A stretch of 64,000 nt of DNA from Prosapia bicincta (GCA_036971475.1 JBAIZL010000006.1:138249231-138313230); one strand, 5' to 3'. Positions 55,032-62,663 are shown, counted from the stretch's first letter. Program-made: numbers and translations. The notes: generated by a model not told the origin, from the sequence alone.

Positions 55032-55757
55032 TATAAAATGAGTCTGTAAGTAGGCAAGAAATGGAAATATTGGGGCAAAAGGATAAATTTGTTGTTAAAA
55101 ATATAGATCTTCTGACTGCTGATAAAACCACCCACGGTGAAGGGAAACACGGTGCATTACTTCCTGACACTGTAAGATGCATAGTCTCGGGGCCATCAAA
55201 CTGCGGGAAAACAAACGTAGTGTTTAACCTGCTCACGCAAGCCAACGGACTACGATTCAATAATGTATACATATTTTCCAAGTCGCTCAATCAACCAAAG
55301 TATCTACTTTTGGAAAAGGTTATATCCGAGGTGCCAGGCGTCAATTGGTTCAAATTTGATGTAAACGAAGAAATCATGGGACCAAGTAAAGCTCGACCGT
55401 ATTCTGTATTTTTATTCGATGACGTTAGCTCGGAAAGACATCATCACATAACCACGTACTTTGCCATGGGGCGACATAACATGATAGATTGTATTTACAT
55501 AGGGCAAACCTATAGCAAAATCCCTAAGCAGCTATTACGAGATAACGCCAATCTCATTATCATGTTCAAGCAGGATGAGACTTACACGAGACACGTATAC
55601 AACGATCACGTAGGTGCTGATATGGAATACAACAGATTTAAACAGATATGTTCTACAGCGTGGAATGATCACTTCGGATTCCTAGTCATCGATAAGGAGC
55701 GTAACATCGATGAAGATCGATACAGACTGGGATTTGATAGATACGTTGTAATAAACT
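55032..55757 (+). other. Start of the virus-like gene block (TATA candidate to ATPase)
   Basis: TATAAAA at 55032-55038 lies 29 bp before the ATPase ATG at 55061. A start site about 30 bp downstream of this box would fall on the ATG itself, giving almost no leader. Either this is a very short leader or the real promoter lies elsewhere, and I see no matching initiator. Treat it as a weak candidate. Confidence 0.25.
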
Positions 55758-55780
55758 CGCAGAGCGATTTACAATGTTAA
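55061..55780 (+). CDS. Viral genome packaging ATPase (FtsK/HerA, A32-like)
   Basis: The 239-residue product carries a Walker A motif GPSNCGKT at residues 44-51 and a Walker B strand VFLFDDV at 116-122, followed by a conserved polar stretch QTYSKIPKQLLRDNAN (149-164) typical of the poxvirus A32-like branch of FtsK/HerA ATPases. In Polinton-type elements this enzyme pumps the DNA genome into the preformed capsid. Length and motif spacing match the family and the frame is fully open. It begins at the first ATG after the C-rich leader and is followed 48 bp later by the DUF8207-like gene. An antisense open frame over its start (55009-55290) is a shadow. It is among the best preserved genes of the element. 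Confidence 0.92.
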   Translation: MEILGQKDKFVVKNIDLLTADKTTHGEGKHGALLPDTVRCIVSGPSNCGKTNVVFNLLTQANGLRFNNVYIFSKSLNQPKYLLLEKVISEVPGVNWFKFDVNEEIMGPSKARPYSVFLFDDVSSERHHHITTYFAMGRHNMIDCIYIGQTYSKIPKQLLRDNANLIIMFKQDETYTRHVYNDHVGADMEYNRFKQICSTAWNDHFGFLVIDKERNIDEDRYRLGFDRYVVINSQSDLQC

Positions 55781-55827
55781 CATTACGATACAGCTATTCA
55801 ACTGGATAACAAGCGATAAGTAAATAC

Positions 55828-56729
55828 ATGGAGAAACAAAGGAAGTTGGTAAACGAAATAAAAGTGTTGAGCGATACCATCAGAAAAAGAATGAAGCCTT
55901 GAAGTTAGGCATAAGCGAAAGGGATAAATACTTGGAGACCACTTTCAAACCGATAGTAGAACCGTTAAAGAAGATATCTGAAAAACTCGGTGAAACGCAT
56001 GGATTGATGGTGCAAGACATATTACCCTTTAAACAGGAGTCGGGCGCTGAGTTGACGGACACATCAGCAGACAATGTAACGGATGAAGATGATGGAAGAA
56101 CGTCTGTTCACGAGTCAACTAAAGACGTCAGTATATTGAGCGATAATATATCGAGTAAAGGTCCTATGGGTAAAAAGTATTTATTAAAGATGTTAGATTC
56201 AATGTCTGATACAGGCAGGAAGTAACAATACCATACGTTCGGCGCTCGGTTGGCTAAAGACGGGACATTGGATATAGGTGATGCGAAATTGGAGATCACC
56301 AACAAAGATAACATACTGGTAAAGAATAAAACTTTTCGAGGTACGCGCGGTCTGTTCGAGCTAATCTTCAATTATATTCCAGAGAAATATACAAAAAGAG
56401 ATCTTGAAAATTTTAAACGCATTTGCCAACTGACCAACGCTCATAGAAAGGGGTACAGTTCTAACGCACCTGTGTACAGGAACAGGTCAAAGAAATATAA
56501 AAGAATTATAGCACATCTATTTCCTCCGAGAGAAGACAAAAGCAAATCAGGAGCTGGTGCGAATTTAAAAGACACTCAGCATACTAACGTTGTATATTAC
56601 AATAATGCAAACGAGTTAGTGAATCGCCTGCGTTTGTTATATGACTCTATGTCTGCAGGACACACGGGGCTAGAGAACGAGGTAGTGTCGTTGACAGAAG
56701 AATTAAAACGAAGAAACGTTATTGCTTAG
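55828..56729 (+). pseudogene. DUF8207-like protein, broken
   Basis: Three pieces form one gene. An ATG at 55828 opens a Lys-rich helix that stops after 24 codons. A frame change in or next to the A-run near 55882-55889 leads to the frame running to the TAA at 56223-56225. After that stop the same frame continues open to the TAG at 56727-56729. The C-terminal half (LAKDGTLDIGD, then TFRGTRGLFELIF and KYTKRDLENFKRICQ) resembles the DUF8207 domain that I associate with proteins encoded beside such elements in insect genomes. The N-terminal part is charged and probably coiled coil. Function is unknown. It sits between the ATPase and the fibre-like gene. The family call is from memory. Confidence 0.62.
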
Positions 56730-56743
56730 CTTCATTTATAAAG

Positions 56744-57424
56744 ATGAGCGTGGACAGGTTTGGTCGTCATCAAATCTCCAAGAGTAAAGACGCTGTTAGA
56801 GCTCAACCAGGTGAACGGGGCCCCAAAGGACCTTCAGGCGTAGGATTTAAACTCACTAGAAACAGAAATTACGATATGCAAAACAAAATTATCGAAAATG
56901 TTGGTACGCCTGTGTCATCAAACGATGCTGCTACATTGGAATACGTTAGGTCTGTGACACCGTTATTGTCGAAAGATGGTTTCGAGTTCTACAACAAACG
57001 TTTGAGCGGAGTTGGTAACCCTATAGAACAGTTGGATGCCGTAAACATAGAAACTCTAGAAAGGTTCGCGTCTTCACTCTTCCATTACATGCATACGGGA
57101 GACGGGAGAAGAGTAGCTTTACCGGGTGTAGATGGACGTACCTATTTAAACTGGAAGTACATCTTTGGTGGTACAAAGTTGAAGTTTATTCCGAAAGAGG
57201 AACCAGTCGTAAACAAGAGACAGAAGCAGGATTCAGTCAGACAACCGAAAGCTATAGCAGAACCTGAGGAAACATATAAGAAAGACTTTTCGGAAGGAGA
57301 AAATCGAAAATTGAGCAGTGGAAAGGATACAACGGATAATATAAATAGATACGATAACACAAGATGCAGAGTACACACGCACGAAGGAAGTGGGGAGTTG
57401 CACCTAGTCTGCAAAAATAGATAG
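56744..57424 (+). CDS. Collagen/fibre-like virion protein
   Basis: This 226-residue protein has a short collagen-like stretch GERGPKGPSG (residues 23-32). Two copies follow of a tail-fibre-like repeat: NYDMQNKIIENVGTPVSSND (43-62) and EFYNKRLSGVGNPIEQLDAV (81-100), each followed by an acidic/hydrophobic helix (AATLEYV, NIETLER). Such 'residual, difference, data-aware' repeats are typical of trimeric fibres in phages and adeno-like viruses, so a host-attachment or spike role is inferred. The C-terminal third is charged and low-complexity. The start is 14 bp after the upstream stop, and the final codon abuts the TATA-like sequence of the next gene. Intact. The exact fold is not recognisable to me. 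Confidence 0.6.
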   Translation: MSVDRFGRHQISKSKDAVRAQPGERGPKGPSGVGFKLTRNRNYDMQNKIIENVGTPVSSNDAATLEYVRSVTPLLSKDGFEFYNKRLSGVGNPIEQLDAVNIETLERFASSLFHYMHTGDGRRVALPGVDGRTYLNWKYIFGGTKLKFIPKEEPVVNKRQKQDSVRQPKAIAEPEETYKKDFSEGENRKLSSGKDTTDNINRYDNTRCRVHTHEGSGELHLVCKNR

Positions 57425-57451
57425 TATATATTCAAGAAAATTATTTCAGTC
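57425..57451 (+). promoter_or_regulatory. Core promoter of the BIR gene (TATA-like + Inr)
   Basis: TATATATT at 57425-57432 begins directly after the fibre gene's stop. A perfect arthropod-type initiator TCAGTC lies at 57446-57451 (A+1 at 57448). The spacing (about 23 bp) is shorter than the usual 30, so the TATA part is weaker than the initiator. The leader would be 19 nt. Confidence 0.45.
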
Positions 57452-57466
57452 TATAATATAGGAGAT

Positions 57467-57805
57467 ATGGTTGCACACCCGAGATACAGTACACCTGAAA
57501 GCAGGCTGGAATCGTTCAACAACACCAGATTTGTATACTCCCGCCCTTATGCTTGGCAATTTGCAGAAGCCGGTTTCTTATTTCACTCTCCACCTGATGG
57601 CGTTATATGCTTTTACTGTGGTGGTGGTTTAAAGGATTGGGAAGCACATGAATTTCCATGGATCGAACATGGTGGATGGTTTCCGAGCTGCGGTTATTTA
57701 AAATTAGTAAAGGGTGAGGATTTTGGGGCACAATGTCATGCTGTGCGTAGGATGACGGTTTACTCATACCCAATACACCCCGCAAAGAAGAGGAAACAGG
57801 GATAA
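57467..57805 (+). CDS. Single-BIR inhibitor-of-apoptosis-like protein
   Basis: The 112-residue product is essentially one BIR domain. The zinc ligands are C48, C51, H68 and C75 (CX2CX16HX6C), in the context ICFYCGGGLKDWEAHEFPW and EHGGWFPSC. The N-terminal helix region (SRLESFNN, then YAWQFAEAGFLF) also fits. There is no RING domain, so it cannot act as a ubiquitin ligase by itself. In the family, BIR domains bind caspases or their activators. In viruses they delay cell suicide, which is the inferred role here. It ends in a basic tail (PAKKRKQG). The gene lies between the fibre-like and a small unknown gene and has its own promoter-like signals. Intact, with a good ATG. Confidence 0.9.
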   Translation: MVAHPRYSTPESRLESFNNTRFVYSRPYAWQFAEAGFLFHSPPDGVICFYCGGGLKDWEAHEFPWIEHGGWFPSCGYLKLVKGEDFGAQCHAVRRMTVYSYPIHPAKKRKQG

Positions 57806-57929
57806 GCAACGCCTTTATTGTACAAGGCTAATGTAATATATTGTTATATAGAGAGCGAAACTAAAAATAATACATATTTCAAATTTACTTCTTGAAGAGG
57901 AAACATCCGTCATGTCATAAACTTACAAG

Positions 57930-58169
57930 ATGGCTTTGACTGCTAGATATATAGAGTATTATCCGCTGCGTATCGATCAAAAAGATGCTGTTAACGTTTT
58001 CTCAACCGAGAGGCATAAGCTATTGGATCAAGGATTCAGCATGAGAGTTACAGTCAGCGCCTCGAACTACGGAAAGGATACTACCGACGCTCGTGGAACG
58101 TCGCCAATATCTTATCCTCCAGAAGCGGAAAAACCAGCCGTTGACGGTATTGCGGAGGAGGAGAATTGA
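57930..58169 (+). CDS. Small protein of unknown function
   Basis: A 79-codon frame starts at the ATG at 57930 (context AAGATGG). The product has an ordered-looking N-terminal half (YIEYYPLRIDQKDAVNVFST) and a Pro/Glu-rich acidic tail ending EEEN. I recognise no domain and see no signal peptide or membrane segment. Its position between the BIR and PLA2-like genes, its strand and its followed-by-poly(A) arrangement support a real gene. The product could be a virion accessory protein, but this is only context. A TATATA at 57845-57850 is a possible promoter box without a convincing initiator. Confidence 0.5.
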   Translation: MALTARYIEYYPLRIDQKDAVNVFSTERHKLLDQGFSMRVTVSASNYGKDTTDARGTSPISYPPEAEKPAVDGIAEEEN

Positions 58170-58517
58170 CCGGAGAAGAGCTGTTACTTCCATTTACTAT
58201 TTAGTTAAGTGTAATACAATGTAAATATTATTTTTTTTGTTCAATAAAATGTTAATGTGATTCATGTGTTAGTAAATATTGTTGTAAAAAGAATAACTAT
58301 TATTAAATATATGCGTTAAAAAAAATAAAAAAATAATAAATAAAATAAAACAAGAAATAATTATTGCAAGAATTTGGATGTGATAGCGGTATCTCTTTAT
58401 TTAAAAAAAACTTAGTATGTCGTGGTTCGTTATTATAAACTAACAAGTTTCTACAACAAATGGACATTCTATATGAAGTAACCGTGTAGATAAATAATAG
58501 ATACATATATATTTAAT
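58170..58517. other. AT-rich intergenic region
   Basis: About 350 bp without a gene on either strand. It begins with a poly(A) signal region, then an A-rich tract (58316-58350, several overlapping AATAAA-like words) and a T-rich-to-TA-rich leader before the PLA2 gene (ACATATATATTTAATATG). A 67-codon minus frame here reads low-complexity Tyr/Phe and is not supported. Confidence 0.6.
58243..58248 (+). terminator. Polyadenylation signal after the 79-aa gene
   Basis: AATAAA lies 74 bp after the stop codon at 58169 and is followed by a GT-rich stretch (GTTAATGTGATTCATGTGTT), the usual downstream element. It probably ends the transcripts of the BIR and 79-aa genes. Confidence 0.6.
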
Positions 58518-58910
58518 ATGTTAAACGGTAAAACATTTAGTTACGGAAAGAAGTTTGTAAGAGAAGGAAGTGGTTTATCATCATCACTTATAAGACTTGC
58601 GAAGAAAGCGGTCGGTATTATTCCAGTTAGTGCCGTAGTCAACAGGGCTATCGACGCTTTACCGGTGGAACTACACATACCGGGTGGGTATAGATATTGC
58701 GGATCAGGTACAAAGTTCAAAAAACGTTTGGCACGAGGAGATCGGGGTATAAATAAGTTAGACGAAGCCTGTAAGGTCCACGACATAGCTTATTCCCGAT
58801 ATTCTGATTCAGCATCACGTTCTGTAGCAGATAGGGTTTTAGCAGAAAAAATTTGGCAAAGGGCTAAGTCTAGTGACGCTAGTATTGGTGAAAGAGCGGG
58901 TGCTTTTTAG
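58518..58910 (+). CDS. Phospholipase A2-like virion protein
   Basis: The 130-residue product has a calcium-loop-like segment YRYCGSGT (residues 58-65) and the catalytic helix LDEACKVHDIAYSRY (81-95) with the His88-Asp89 pair. This is the arrangement of the PLA2 domain in parvovirus VP1 and in Polinton/adintovirus virion proteins, where it helps particles cross membranes. The Cys61/Cys85 positions fit a disulphide. The stop at 58908-58910 directly follows a run of five T (58904-58908). The +1-shifted frame continues without a break into the basic peptide, so the two may be one gene broken at the T-run. The start ATG at 58518 follows a TA-rich leader. Confidence 0.85.
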   Translation: MLNGKTFSYGKKFVREGSGLSSSLIRLAKKAVGIIPVSAVVNRAIDALPVELHIPGGYRYCGSGTKFKKRLARGDRGINKLDEACKVHDIAYSRYSDSASRSVADRVLAEKIWQRAKSSDASIGERAGAF

Positions 58911-58924
58911 CTGTGGCCGGAGCG

Positions 58925-59110
58925 ATGAAGGCAAAAAGTTCAATCGGAGGTGGACGGATGAAAAGGAGAATAAGAAAAAGACGTAACAGGGTGTCTGTCA
59001 GAAGAGTAGGTCGAAAGAGGACAGACAGTAAGTACAGGAGAAGACGTAGGAACAATGGTTCAAAAAACGGGAGGGGGCTGTACCTGCGACCGTACAGAAA
59101 TGTGTATTAA
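58925..59110 (+). CDS. Highly basic core-like peptide (possibly the PLA2 C-terminus)
   Basis: From the first ATG in the frame this gives 61 residues, of which about 40% are Arg or Lys (RRIRKRRNR, KYRRRRR), with GGG and NGRGLYLRPY near the ends. Such peptides resemble the adenovirus pX/core and protamine-like DNA-binding proteins, so a role in condensing the packaged genome or in nuclear entry is inferred. The frame is open upstream to the T-run at 58904, so it may be the basic tail of the PLA2-like protein rather than a separate gene. It lies just before the protease, as core-protein precursors usually do in this element class. Confidence 0.6.
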   Translation: MKAKSSIGGGRMKRRIRKRRNRVSVRRVGRKRTDSKYRRRRRNNGSKNGRGLYLRPYRNVY

Positions 59111-59145
59111 ACAGTAGTAGAAAACTCGTAATACCGAACAAGGCA

Positions 59146-59466
59146 TTGACGAATGAAGAGCTCGAACATTACGCATACTACCTTTCTATACCGAATTTCA
59201 GAGGAGTCTTTATGAGAGAAAATCTTCCGTCAAAACCTCGTGTAAACGAATCAGCTATAGTGAACTTGAACAGCACCTACGGGTCGGGAACGCATTGGGT
59301 CTGTTACAAAAAATTAGGAAGCACAGTGTTTTACTTCGATAGTTTCGGTAACTTGCCACCACCATCGGAATTGAATCACTATTTACGATCGGCAAAAACA
59401 ATTCTATACAATTATGAAAGAAGACAACCGGAAGAGTCGTTAATTTGCGGTCATTTATGTTTATAA
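59146..59466 (+). CDS. Adenain-like maturation cysteine protease
   Basis: The 106-residue frame shows the adenovirus protease active site: His50 (GSGTHWVCY), Asp65 (FYFDSFG), the oxyanion Gln94 and the nucleophile Cys101 in ICGHLC, with the typical seven-residue Gln-to-Cys step. In this family it cleaves capsid and core precursors during maturation. There is no ATG at the beginning. The frame is open for about 30 codons upstream of the TTG at 59146, overlapping the basic peptide, so the true start is unclear. An in-frame TAA (59464-59466) follows Leu106, five residues after the catalytic Cys. The frame remains coding-like for nine more codons to a second TAA, so the C-terminus is probably truncated by a nonsense change. 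Confidence 0.83.
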   Translation: MTNEELEHYAYYLSIPNFRGVFMRENLPSKPRVNESAIVNLNSTYGSGTHWVCYKKLGSTVFYFDSFGNLPPPSELNHYLRSAKTILYNYERRQPEESLICGHLCL

Positions 59467-59497
59467 TTCCTGGCAAATAAAGTCAGTGTCATTTAAG

Positions 59498-60202
59498 ATG
59501 TCTTCGTACACGGTATCCCTTACTGGGGACGAGTCTATACTGAGAAGCGTGCTGTTTCCACCTTTAAGCTGCACGAAGAAAGCCAGTGGGAAGCGGCTCT
59601 ATTAGAATTCACTACATAAAATTCCATACCAAACGTCACGAAAGGCATTAACAACAATTACACTACAGCAAAGCGGGTGACGTAAAAAACAAAAAAATAC
59701 GAGATAAAATCGCCTACAGGGTCTTACGAAATTGACGAAGTGAACAGAGTGTTACAGAGGTCCATAGGTTACAGCAACTTTTCGCTTACGGCAAATAACA
59801 GCCTCCTTCGATGTGAAATAGTTACTAAATTCAACATACATTTCGATCAAGCACATTCTATAGGATCGCTGTTGGGGTTTAAAAGAAACCTCGCACCGAA
59901 CGAAGAAAAAAACCTCATTTATGCGATGAAAAGGTCAGTATTATAAAGGTAAACAACACCGAAATTTCCTGTAACGTCATAGACGGTTCTTACAAAAACG
60001 GAAAGAGGGAACATATTATACATTCGTTTTTTCCATCGGCTCCGCCGGGATAAAAAATAATAGAAGTACTACAAAATCTGTTTGTGTCATAAAATTCAGT
60101 TTGATTTCAGAAGTCGTAGTGAGAGTGCTTGATCAAGACGGGGATCCAGTTGATTTTAGAGGAGAAACTATAAGCATCAGGTTGCATATAAAACGCGTAT
60201 GA
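59498..60202 (+). pseudogene. Minor capsid (penton-like) protein, heavily broken
   Basis: An ATG at 59498 opens 35 codons (MSSYTVSLTGDESILRSVLF). The homologous reading then moves to another frame near 59555-59570 and continues to 59946 through in-frame TAAs at 59617-59619 and 59683-59685. It shifts again near 59935-59945, meets a TAA at 60051-60053, and shifts once more near 60070-60090. The last part (VLDQDGDPVDFRGETISIR) runs to the TGA at 60200-60202. The start, the central YEIDEVN segment and this C-terminal strand resemble the single jelly-roll minor capsid protein that forms vertices in Polinton-like particles. The stop overlaps the next ATG (ATGA), which supports the gene boundary. 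At least three frameshifts and three stops make it non-functional as read. Confidence 0.74.
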
Positions 60203-61571
60203 GTATGGGCTTAGACTTTATTAAGGATACTCTTGGTGGAACGAAATTCAGTTCTTGTGAACAGATGGAAAGGATAACAAGTGAGAACAAGACGTTTCTA
60301 GAAAGAATAGGTTTCACAGTTCTTAACGATGGATATATTACACATAGGCCACGGTCCGGTGTTCGACGAAACGATTTGGGAGAAGGAGTATCACAGCCAC
60401 AACCCTTACGCTTCATCCAGATTAGGAAATAACGACGAAATCCTTATTCCTATTCAATCACAAGACGCGTACACTCTGCCGTCGGAGAGCTACCTGTACA
60501 TCGAAGGAAAGGTGACGAAAAAAGATGGGACGGTGAGAACGGAAGTCCCGTATGTGAATAACGCGATGTCGTATCTGTTCGAGGAGATCAGATATGAAAT
60601 TTCCGGTGTTACAGTTGATTCTGTGAAACGCGTGGGAATAACCAGCACTCTAAAAGGCCTAGTATCTCTTTCGGCTCCAGATCGCAACATTATAAGAATG
60701 TCCTGTTGGTTGTATCCTACCGATATTAATGAAAAGCCGAACTCAAAAGGGAATTTTGACTTTTGTATTCCGCTTCAATTGCTGTTGGGGTTTGCAGAGG
60801 ACTACCGTAGAATAATAATGATCGTACGTCAAGAGTTGGTTCTGATAAGATCTTCTTCAGACAACGATTGCATAATAGGTTGCCACCGGTGCAACCGATG
60901 CCACATTGGATTGGAAATGCGTTCTGGAAAAGATAGTATGGCGGGTGCCGCACGTGAGATTGTCGGATGAACACAGGGTCAGGCTTTTGAGAGAGCTAAA
61001 CGATGACCACGAGATCGTGGTACCATTTAGGAGTTGGGAGTTGCACGAATACCCCGTACTGAGTTGTACGATACCCCAAAACTCAGAGACATTCATGGAC
61101 GATAAAAACGTCGAACCAAATGGAGAAACCAAGATTTGTAATTTTTGCATTTCAGACTAACAGGAAAAACGCCATAACAAGATATTCAACTCATTTCGAT
61201 CATTGCAAACTTAAAAACGTAAAACTGTTCCTAAATTCGCAGTTTTTCCCGTACGACAACTTTAGCGTCGATTTTTCGAAAAAAAACGTTATTCAATGCT
61301 GTACGAGATGTACGCTAAGTTTCAATCATCGTATTACGGACGTAAGAACGTGCCTCTGTTTTCTCCGGAATCATATGTAGAAATTTCAGCAATAGTGGTT
61401 ATTGATTGTTCGAAACAGAACGATTCTGTGAAGAGCTCAACAGTTGATATCAGGTTAGAATTTGAGACAGCAGAAAATATTCCTGACAAAACGGCTGCTT
61501 ACTGTTTGATTTTACACGATACGATATTAACTTATACGCCTCTCACAGGGAGTTTAAAGAGAGTGTCGTAG
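60199..61571 (+). pseudogene. Major capsid protein (double jelly-roll), broken
   Basis: The ATG at 60199 overlaps the upstream stop. The reading moves between frames four times: near 60340-60350, 60875-60885, 61105-61125, and at an 8-A run (61280-61287). Characteristic segments, in order, are NDEILIPIQSQDAYTLPSES, RIIMIVRQELVLIRSSSD, VPFRSWELHEYP, FDHCKLKNVKLFLNS, MLYEMYAKFQSSYYGR and VDIRLEFETAENIPDKTAAY, ending in a TAG at 61569-61571. These fit the major capsid protein of Polinton/adintovirus elements, which builds the icosahedral shell as a hexon-like trimer. About 450 codons in total is a normal length. There are no in-frame stops apart from the frame changes, which suggests either young decay or consensus indels. 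Confidence 0.85.
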
Positions 61572-61608
61572 AGGTTTTTTGTTTTGATCAGTGGGAAGTG
61601 GGGCGATG

Positions 61609-61642
61609 TATATAAGAAAGTCGGTTGGAGTTGTTTTCATTT
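61609..61642 (+). promoter_or_regulatory. Core promoter (TATA + Inr) before the 61715 gene
   Basis: TATATAAG at 61609-61616 is followed at the standard distance by TCATTT (61637-61642), a full match to the arthropod initiator TCAKTY, with A+1 at 61639 (30 bp from the TATA start). The leader to the ATG at 61715 would be 76 nt. Confidence 0.68.
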
Positions 61643-61714
61643 AAAACTTTGATCTCGGCCAGTCAAGAACACTTTTCAGACATTCATAGTTAGAAAGGAC
61701 CTTGAACGCACATA

Positions 61715-62017
61715 ATGAACACATGTAGTGAGACGGACGCACCTTTAGCGGATGGTATTAAGTTGGAAGAAAACGTGGATGATACGGTTTCTAATGAAAA
61801 TTCAAAAGAAACTCGTGTAGAAATACCAGAGTTTAAAGACGTTGACAACGCTCTAACCTCGCTCTATAACAACGCAATAAGTCTGACGGAAATGAAAAGG
61901 AACAGGGAATACGATCTTGAAGACGACATAAGCGATATGTTTATCGGTGCCTATCTCCGTGCATTGTACCCTCTAACTGCTTGCATGGGAAAGTACGTGA
62001 CCGTAGGGGTTTATTGA
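61715..62017 (+). CDS. Unknown acidic protein, probably the N-terminal part of the PC4-like gene
   Basis: A 100-codon frame from a good ATG that lies 76 nt after the predicted start site. The first half is acidic and disordered-looking (Asp/Glu/Asn/Ser-rich). The second half looks folded (FKDVDNALTSLYNNAISLTE, then YDLEDDISDMFIGAYLRALY). It overlaps by 37 bp the next frame, which lacks a convincing ATG of its own. The simplest reading is one gene of 61715-62586 broken by a single frame change around 61985-62020. I recognise no domain in this half. The alternative is two overlapping genes. Confidence 0.55.
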   Translation: MNTCSETDAPLADGIKLEENVDDTVSNENSKETRVEIPEFKDVDNALTSLYNNAISLTEMKRNREYDLEDDISDMFIGAYLRALYPLTACMGKYVTVGVY

Positions 62018-62586
62018 GTCTCTGTCTCTTTCGCCAGGCGTGCTCCAAAAAATACATATTGTTTACAGCGGATTTGTTTAAAACGTTTGTCGGCTACTTG
62101 AACGTTTTCGAAACCTTCCTAGCCCGTCGAGAAAGCGGAAAGAAGACACGTTTGATATTACCTGGAACAGATATCGAAGTTGACACCGTAAAGATATACG
62201 GTAAACACTACGTTCGTATTAAAGATTATCATCGGAACGGGCAAAAGGTTATGTTGACGCCTAGAGAATTTTACATACTAAATGGTGTGGTTCCTGCCGT
62301 TGAAAGGTACTTGGAACAGTTGAAGTTGTCTGAGGAAAGTATTAGAGACTATGTAGAGGCTTGTTTAAAAGGTGGAATTGGTGAGCCACCAGAGTACGGG
62401 TACATTGATTATAGCATATACAACCGGTTGCCACAAGAGGTTGAACTCAATAGACAGCTGTTGCTTATGTTGGATCAAGAAACGAGCGTCGAAGACGAGG
62501 AGGAAGATATTAAGAACGTTGAACCGATAACGTCGGGGGAAGATGAGAACGTTACGAGCATTCTTCTTAAGCACGAAGAGGTATAA
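61981..62586 (+). CDS. PC4-like (transcription coactivator p15-like) protein
   Basis: The 201-codon frame starts only at a TTG, so this is probably the continuation of the 61715 frame. Residues about 68-112 (VDTVKIYGKHYVRIKDYHRN, then MLTPREFYILNGVVPAVERY) resemble the PC4 C-terminal domain, a dimeric single-stranded-DNA-binding fold. The usual signature of a curved sheet followed by a helix is present, but the match is by eye only. The C-terminus is acidic (SVEDEEEDIKNVEP). If correct, it would bind ssDNA during replication or affect late transcription. The stop codon TAA (62584-62586) lies inside the TATA box of the next gene. Confidence 0.5.
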   Translation: MHGKVRDRRGLLSLCLFRQACSKKYILFTADLFKTFVGYLNVFETFLARRESGKKTRLILPGTDIEVDTVKIYGKHYVRIKDYHRNGQKVMLTPREFYILNGVVPAVERYLEQLKLSEESIRDYVEACLKGGIGEPPEYGYIDYSIYNRLPQEVELNRQLLLMLDQETSVEDEEEDIKNVEPITSGEDENVTSILLKHEEV

Positions 62587-62618
62587 AAGGAGACAAGGAT
62601 CGAGACCTATTTGCAGTC
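62582..62618 (+). promoter_or_regulatory. Core promoter (TATA + Inr) before the 62664 gene
   Basis: TATAAAAG at 62582-62589 overlaps the stop codon of the preceding gene. GCAGTC (62613-62618, A+1 at 62615) lies 33 bp downstream and matches the initiator at all but its first base. The leader to the ATG at 62664 would be 49 nt. Confidence 0.62.
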
Positions 62619-62663
62619 TGCGTCCGGACGTTTTGGGGATTAGAGGACAAGGAAAAACAAATA

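Larger units (their letters stand above)
54574..55060. other. C-rich noncoding region left of the virus-like genes
   Basis: No open gene is seen. The + strand is strongly C-rich (repeated CTACCCCCA and CCACCCCC). It holds a 49-bp direct repeat and a G-quadruplex-capable tract on the minus strand. It could be the left flank or end of the virus-like element, but I find no terminal inverted repeat partner within the window. Confidence 0.6.

Noticed and set aside
55009..55290. 93-codon minus-strand frame over the ATPase start
   Set aside because: Antisense shadow of a clearly coding, motif-bearing + strand gene.
58303..58506. 67-codon minus-strand frame in the AT-rich spacer
   Set aside because: Low-complexity Tyr/Phe translation of an A-rich tract; no promoter or homology visible.
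56223..60053. A changed genetic code reading TAA as sense
   Set aside because: ATPase and BIR genes end at TAA in the normal place, and the capsid genes also contain frameshifts, which a code change would not explain.
56108..60974. Other minus-strand frames of 64-97 codons in the virus-like region (for example 56108-56371, 57142-57435, 58541-58786, 60726-60974)
   Set aside because: All lie opposite recognised genes, have no motifs, and their composition follows the sense codons.
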